Shown: in pieces, positions 59,606 to 64,000 of the stretch | How the letters are laid out: the number at the start of each line of letters is the position of its first letter | How positions within the stretch are numbered: position 1 is the first letter of the stretch | Source: Mucilaginibacter sp. OK283 | GTDB taxonomy: Bacteria > Bacteroidota > Bacteroidia > Sphingobacteriales > Sphingobacteriaceae | Assembly (NCBI RefSeq): GCF_900110415.1 | Contig: NZ_FODR01000008.1 | Coordinates: 1-64,000 of the forward strand | Length of the DNA stretch: 64,000 bases | Direction: 5' to 3' | The notes under the pieces: generated by a model | The model's input: only the letters and a program-made list of their open reading frames with translations | What the model was told of the DNA's origin: nothing | The model's database searches: none | Translations under genes and position numbers: made by a program

Positions 59606-61237
59606 CTACCAACCTGGATTTTGTGTAAGATTTGGATCCACAGCACGTTCGTCCCTCGGCACCGGCCATAAATAGGCTTTGCTTTTATCAAAACTTCGCA
59701 AATCGGCCCTGATGTATCCGTTATCCACAGAAGCCGGCCCGAATTTGGCACCATGCGACCAGCCGTTTAATACCACTTCGGCAGTTTTCCACCGGCGGAT
59801 ATCAAAAATGCGTAAGCCTTCCATAGCCAACTCGGTACGGCGTTCGTTCCGAACAATGGTACGCAGATCGGCCTGGGGAGCGCCACTGAAAGTAAGCGCG
59901 GCGGGGTCGGTAAAACCGGCACGGCTCCTTAAAGCTTTGATGGTTTTGTCCCATACGCCGCCGTCCAACTGGCCCAATTCATTTTTAGCCTCGGCATACA
60001 TGAGTAATACATCAGCATAACGAATAAGGATAAGGTTTAAACCCGACTGGAAATTTACGGCAGATGTAGGGTCGTAATATTTGCGGATGTAATAACCTGT
60101 TGGCGAACTCACTTTACCGGGTGCATATTCATCCAGTTTATCCGTACCAGGATCAGATCCGGGTTTGGTATAAATGGTTTGGGTACTGCCATCCGGTTTT
60201 TTCCATTTGTATAAGTTATAAACTACCGTATTAGTCATCCTCGGATCGCGGTTTACGTACGGATTGTTCTCGTCGTAGCCAGATCCTGCGTCGGTAATCT
60301 TTTTACCATTGGCCATCAGGTAGCTATCAACCAGTTCCTGTGTTGGGGCAAGGGCATTAAGGCGGGCACCAACTGCAAGTGGGGCAAAATCAAAAAACTG
60401 GCTGTATGTTTTAATAAGCGGTACAAATTCAAGGTCGAGGATTACTTCGCTGTTATACTCGTTTTGCGGTAAAAACACGCCTTCGTACGATGGGAACAGG
60501 CTATAGGTGCCATTGCTGTTATCATTTATCAACTTTTCGCAGGTTGTTGCTATATCCTGCCAGCGGCTGTCATAAAGATAAACCCTTGCTTTAAGCGCAA
60601 TGGCAGCGCCTTTGGTAATACGCCCCCTGTCTGCAGCGGCATAAGCTGTGTTTACCGGTAATGCAGCGGCTGCATCGTCCAGTTCCTTCAATACAAAATC
60701 AATCACCTGCGCTTTTGGCGTACGGGCAATGGTTTTGGCATCGGCTATCGAAATATCCTTATCAAACAACGGTACATCGCCAAACCAGGTAGCCAGCTGA
60801 AAATAATGATAAGCACGAATAAATTTAGCCTCGGCCTTCATGCGGACTTTAAGGGCGGCGTCCATTGAGGTTACCCTGTCCACATTCTCTAAAAAAATAT
60901 TACAGGTTTTGATACCTGAGTAATGATATTGCCATTCCTCTTTAATACGCCCCAGCGAAGGATCATAAGTTCCGGCTGCAAGTGACGCCACTCCATTGGC
61001 GTCGCCGCGGCCATTGTACGCATTGTCGGATGCGCCTTCATTGTAAAAGAAATAATCTGAGCGAAACATTTGCGAATACGCGGTATTTAATACGCTGTTC
61101 GCTTTTTCGGTAGTTGTCCAGAAGTTGATATCGGTAAATTTATTTACCGGTGCCAGATCGAGCTTTTTACAGGCTGAAACCATAACAGTTAACAGGGCTA
61201 TAAAAAACACGGTTCTATATGTCGTTAATTTCTTCAT
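59606..61237 (-). CDS. SusD/RagB-family glycan-binding lipoprotein
   Basis: A 543-residue outer membrane lipoprotein with a signal peptide and lipobox (VMVSAC, Cys23). Typical SusD features are the N-terminal helical TPR-like part (NSVLNTAYSQMF) and the late segment RNERRTELAMEGLRIFDIRR, with a C-terminal YLWPVPRDE. It forms the lid over the SusC barrel and captures oligosaccharides. It lies 10 nt after the SusC gene. Substrate (alpha-mannan) inferred from the GH76 neighbours. Confidence 0.93.
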   Translation of the reverse strand: MKKLTTYRTVFFIALLTVMVSACKKLDLAPVNKFTDINFWTTTEKANSVLNTAYSQMFRSDYFFYNEGASDNAYNGRGDANGVASLAAGTYDPSLGRIKEEWQYHYSGIKTCNIFLENVDRVTSMDAALKVRMKAEAKFIRAYHYFQLATWFGDVPLFDKDISIADAKTIARTPKAQVIDFVLKELDDAAAALPVNTAYAAADRGRITKGAAIALKARVYLYDSRWQDIATTCEKLINDNSNGTYSLFPSYEGVFLPQNEYNSEVILDLEFVPLIKTYSQFFDFAPLAVGARLNALAPTQELVDSYLMANGKKITDAGSGYDENNPYVNRDPRMTNTVVYNLYKWKKPDGSTQTIYTKPGSDPGTDKLDEYAPGKVSSPTGYYIRKYYDPTSAVNFQSGLNLILIRYADVLLMYAEAKNELGQLDGGVWDKTIKALRSRAGFTDPAALTFSGAPQADLRTIVRNERRTELAMEGLRIFDIRRWKTAEVVLNGWSHGAKFGPASVDNGYIRADLRSFDKSKAYLWPVPRDERAVDPNLTQNPGW

Positions 61238-61247
61238 CTATAATAAA

Positions 61248-64000
61248 TTATAATGTTACATCAATACCAAACCCATAATATATCGGCGTTGGATAGGCCC
61301 TGCCGCTATTAGCACCCCGAGCCTGTACATTACCATCAAACTCCGTCGACTCAGGGTCAAGGAATTTTATGCCCGAAAAGGTGAGGATGTTTTGACCTGA
61401 AACGTAAGCCCTTACTTTATGAGTGCCTATGGCCTTAGCTACGCTTTGCGGTAACGAATAACCCAGCGTTACGTTTTTAACGCGCAGGTACGAACCATCA
61501 AAAATGTACATATCAGATCCGCGCCTGAAATTATTGGTATTTGATTGACTGCCGGCAGCTGCCAGGCGCGGATAACGGGCATCAGGATTTTGAGGTGTCC
61601 AGTAGTCCAGTTGGTGCTGATAGATCACCTGCGAATAGTTGAAATGGAAGGGCTCAACTTGTTCGCCACGAACAAACATGCTGCGTTTGCCTACGCCCTG
61701 CATAAACAGGTTGAAGTCAAAGCCCTTGTAAGTTACGTTATAGGTAAAGCCAAATGTTAAACGCGGGAAACCATTGCCTAAAACAAACCTGTCGTTATCA
61801 TCAATAACCCCATCCTTGTTAACGTCCACGTAACGGTTATCGCCCGGCGACACTGTTAAACCGGCCGGTTTTGGCCCGTTAACAATATCGTTAAGGTTTT
61901 GGAAATATCCATCGCGTTTTAAACCAACGTATGAGCCAATCGGCAGGCCAACTTTGTTAATAACCTGCAATTCGTCGTAGGTTTTAATCTGATCGCCACC
62001 TTCAAGCGATAATACTTTATTTTTAGTATCGGCTACGTTAAATGAAAACGAATGGTTAAAGTTTTTGCCTGATAAGCGGTAGTTAACAGTCAGTTCCCAT
62101 CCCCTGTTTTGCACCTTACCGGCGTTATAATCGGGCAGTCCGGCGCCAAACACACCTGGCACTATTGGTGGCAGCAAAATATCCTTTGTTACTTTGTTAA
62201 AATAATCGGCAGATATGGTGAGGGTGTTTTTGAAAAAACCAGCATCTATACCTGCATTAAATGTGGCAGCACGCTCCCAGCGAATATCCGGATTGGCAAA
62301 TGATATGGCTGCGCCACCAACGCCGGCATTATTAAAGCCATAAGCATTTTGGAAGGGGCCGTAAGTACGCTGGTATTGGTAATCGCCAACGTTCTGGTTA
62401 CCCAAAATACCGTATGATGCGCGCAACTTTAAATCGCCATAGTTATCGCGGTAGCTTTGCATAAAATTCTCTTCGGTAACGCGGTAACCTACCGATCCCG
62501 ATGGGAAGAAAGCGTTGCGGTTTTTTGTATTAAACTTTGATGAGGCATCTATCCTGAAATCAAACTCACCATATATCTTATTCTGATAATTATAACTTGC
62601 TCTTCCAAAAGCTGAGTTCAAACTCGTTTCTGTGGTGTTATTATTGGTGTTTGACGATGCAGGGTCAATTATAGTACCTGTTGTAGGCGTACCCAACTCC
62701 GGGTCGGTATATTTCAGGTAAAGGCTATTGCCCTGGTTAGTTGTCGATTCATTGGCCACTCCCACCAGCACATCTACGTTATGCGATTTATTGAATGTTT
62801 TGGTATACTGTGCAATTACCTGTGTATTTAAAAACAAATTCTTGTTATTCTCATCATTCGTATTCCTATCTGCACCGTATGTACCTTTCGGGAAATAATC
62901 AACTTCTATCACCCTGCCAAACATGTGGTTTGATAATAGCGTACCCCCGAAAACACCTTTCAACTTAAAGTCTTTGGTAATGGCCAACTCGGCATTTAAA
63001 TTACCGAAAATGTTATCGTTATCACGTTTGCGGTAGCCGCCTGCTTCTAAAATCCCAAGTGGGTTAAATTCTGTTAATACATCATTGGTCAAATACCGTC
63101 CCTGGTCGTCTTTAATTTTATAATAAGTTGGCGTTCTGCCGGCATCAACTATAAGGGTTGATGTGTTGTAAGAATGCTCTTTAATTTCGGTACGCGAATA
63201 AGACAGGATACTGGTCAGTTTCAATTTACCATATTCGGTGCTCAGGTTCATGCGGTAATTGTAACGGCGCAAGCCATAGTTAGGTCCAACAAGGTTACTC
63301 CGTTGATCTGTCACTCCGGCCGAAACCAGGTATGATGATGAGGAATTACCACCAGTTAGTGCCAGGTTATGGTTTTGCAGCACGGCATTTTTTAAAATGG
63401 CATCTAAAAACCATTGCTGATCGCCTGCCTGTTGAAAATTTCGGATATCCTGCGGGCTGTAAATTGGCTGCAAACCTGCATTTACCACGGCCTCGTTCCT
63501 AAGGATGGCGTTTTCATAGCTGTGAACTGGCTTATAACCCACATGTGGTTCCTGTACACCGCCCTGCCCGTTGTAGGTAAGCTGGGTGTTGGAGTTCTTC
63601 TTTCCCTTTTTGGTAGTAACCAATATCACACCATTTGCCGATCGTGAACCGTAAATGGCCGCGCTGCCGGCGTCTTTCAAAACTGAGACACTTTCAATAT
63701 CCTGCGGATTAAGCAGGTTAATGTCACCGCCGGTAATACCATCTATAACTACCAGCGGGCTGTTATCGCCTAAAGTACTTACACCACGAATGTTAATGTT
63801 TTGATAAGCACCAGGCTCGGAGTTAGTTTGCTGGATGATAAGATTGGGCGATGTGCCCTGTAAAGCCTGTGTTAAATTTACGGATGGTTTACCTTCAATA
63901 GCTTTTGACGAGATCTGATCGACCGCGCCTATAATATTGGCCCGTTTTTGTGTGCCGTAACCAATCACAACTACTTCGTTTAATGAAGTACGCTCGGGCG
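61248..64000 (-). CDS. SusC/RagA-family TonB-dependent transporter (5' end outside window)
   Basis: At least 917 residues of a SusC-type outer membrane transporter, which imports oligosaccharides with TonB energy. The frame stays open to the window edge. The first visible residues are RTSLNEVVVIGYGTQKR, the conserved start of the plug region. The plug is complete (VLKDAGSAAIYGSRSANGVI), and a 22-strand barrel follows. The N-terminal signal peptide and carboxypeptidase-like domain are missing only because of the edge. First gene of the PUL in the visible part; its regulator should lie beyond 64 kb. Confidence 0.93.
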   Translation of the reverse strand, partial: PERTSLNEVVVIGYGTQKRANIIGAVDQISSKAIEGKPSVNLTQALQGTSPNLIIQQTNSEPGAYQNINIRGVSTLGDNSPLVVIDGITGGDINLLNPQDIESVSVLKDAGSAAIYGSRSANGVILVTTKKGKKNSNTQLTYNGQGGVQEPHVGYKPVHSYENAILRNEAVVNAGLQPIYSPQDIRNFQQAGDQQWFLDAILKNAVLQNHNLALTGGNSSSSYLVSAGVTDQRSNLVGPNYGLRRYNYRMNLSTEYGKLKLTSILSYSRTEIKEHSYNTSTLIVDAGRTPTYYKIKDDQGRYLTNDVLTEFNPLGILEAGGYRKRDNDNIFGNLNAELAITKDFKLKGVFGGTLLSNHMFGRVIEVDYFPKGTYGADRNTNDENNKNLFLNTQVIAQYTKTFNKSHNVDVLVGVANESTTNQGNSLYLKYTDPELGTPTTGTIIDPASSNTNNNTTETSLNSAFGRASYNYQNKIYGEFDFRIDASSKFNTKNRNAFFPSGSVGYRVTEENFMQSYRDNYGDLKLRASYGILGNQNVGDYQYQRTYGPFQNAYGFNNAGVGGAAISFANPDIRWERAATFNAGIDAGFFKNTLTISADYFNKVTKDILLPPIVPGVFGAGLPDYNAGKVQNRGWELTVNYRLSGKNFNHSFSFNVADTKNKVLSLEGGDQIKTYDELQVINKVGLPIGSYVGLKRDGYFQNLNDIVNGPKPAGLTVSPGDNRYVDVNKDGVIDDNDRFVLGNGFPRLTFGFTYNVTYKGFDFNLFMQGVGKRSMFVRGEQVEPFHFNYSQVIYQHQLDYWTPQNPDARYPRLAAAGSQSNTNNFRRGSDMYIFDGSYLRVKNVTLGYSLPQSVAKAIGTHKVRAYVSGQNILTFSGIKFLDPESTEFDGNVQARGANSGRAYPTPIYYGFGIDVTL

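Noticed and set aside
61925-61955. GCCAATCGGCA inside the SusC gene as a third phage operator
   Set aside because: It lacks the outer bases of the dyad, is inside coding sequence and is explained by the codons of LPIGS.
1-64000. tRNA or rRNA genes
   Set aside because: No cloverleaf arms with GGTTCGA-type loops or rRNA-like blocks were recognised by eye; a tRNAscan run would settle it.

Overview
The window reads as a chromosomal segment of a Bacteroidota bacterium, most likely a Sphingobacteriaceae member close to Mucilaginibacter or Pedobacter. The evidence is a SusC/SusD/SusE glycan locus, a type IX secretion type B sorting domain, the fused rhamnulose-1-phosphate aldolase/dehydrogenase typical of this phylum, TAnnTTTG-type promoter boxes and generally weak Shine-Dalgarno sequences. 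The genus is an inference; no rRNA or tRNA gene was seen.

Layout. 0-2 kb: a secreted cell-wall amidase and a secreted alpha/beta hydrolase. 2.1-3.2 kb: an Xre/Fic pair of the 'mobile mystery protein A/B' type behind a long perfect palindrome. 3.4-9.7 kb: an L-rhamnose catabolic run (transporter, aldolase/dehydrogenase fusion, isomerase, kinase). 9.9-18.8 kb: assorted host genes (hydrolase, ThuA protein, TetR-VOC-YciI group with divergent YnfA, a large TPR protein, a lipocalin-like protein with a divergent AraC regulator). 18.9-24.1 kb: small orphan genes with an Xre regulator, an S24 repressor-like protein and two related small membrane proteins. 24.2-31.8 kb: a 1,598-residue NHL/Ig adhesin-like protein, an RRM protein, a lipoprotein and a BamA-like barrel. 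31.9-32.9 kb: a RES/Xre toxin-antitoxin operon.

33.2-54.7 kb is a tailed-phage structural cluster on one strand: terminase small and large subunits, a probable frameshifted gene, baseplate/tail-like proteins, tape measure, ClpP-like prohead protease with a fused scaffold-like tail, capsid, portal, connector, collagen-like and other fibres, an SGNH esterase and two holin-like proteins. I see no integrase, replication gene, phage repressor or endolysin. The head genes follow the tail genes, and most gaps carry host-type simple repeats. It could be a decayed prophage, a domesticated particle, or something like a gene transfer agent.

54.75-55.9 kb is a class II Fic protein preceded by three related palindromes spaced about 70 bp. 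56.1-64 kb is a polysaccharide utilisation locus on the minus strand (SusC, cut by the window edge; SusD; SusE-like; two GH76 enzymes), predicted to bind and cut alpha-1,6-mannan.

Two themes stand out. All three toxin-like loci (Fic, Fic, RES) sit directly behind long perfect palindromes. Many intergenic gaps hold hairpin-prone repeats in which tandem short words in a left arm are mirrored by their reverse complement in a right arm, with a different word in most gaps.
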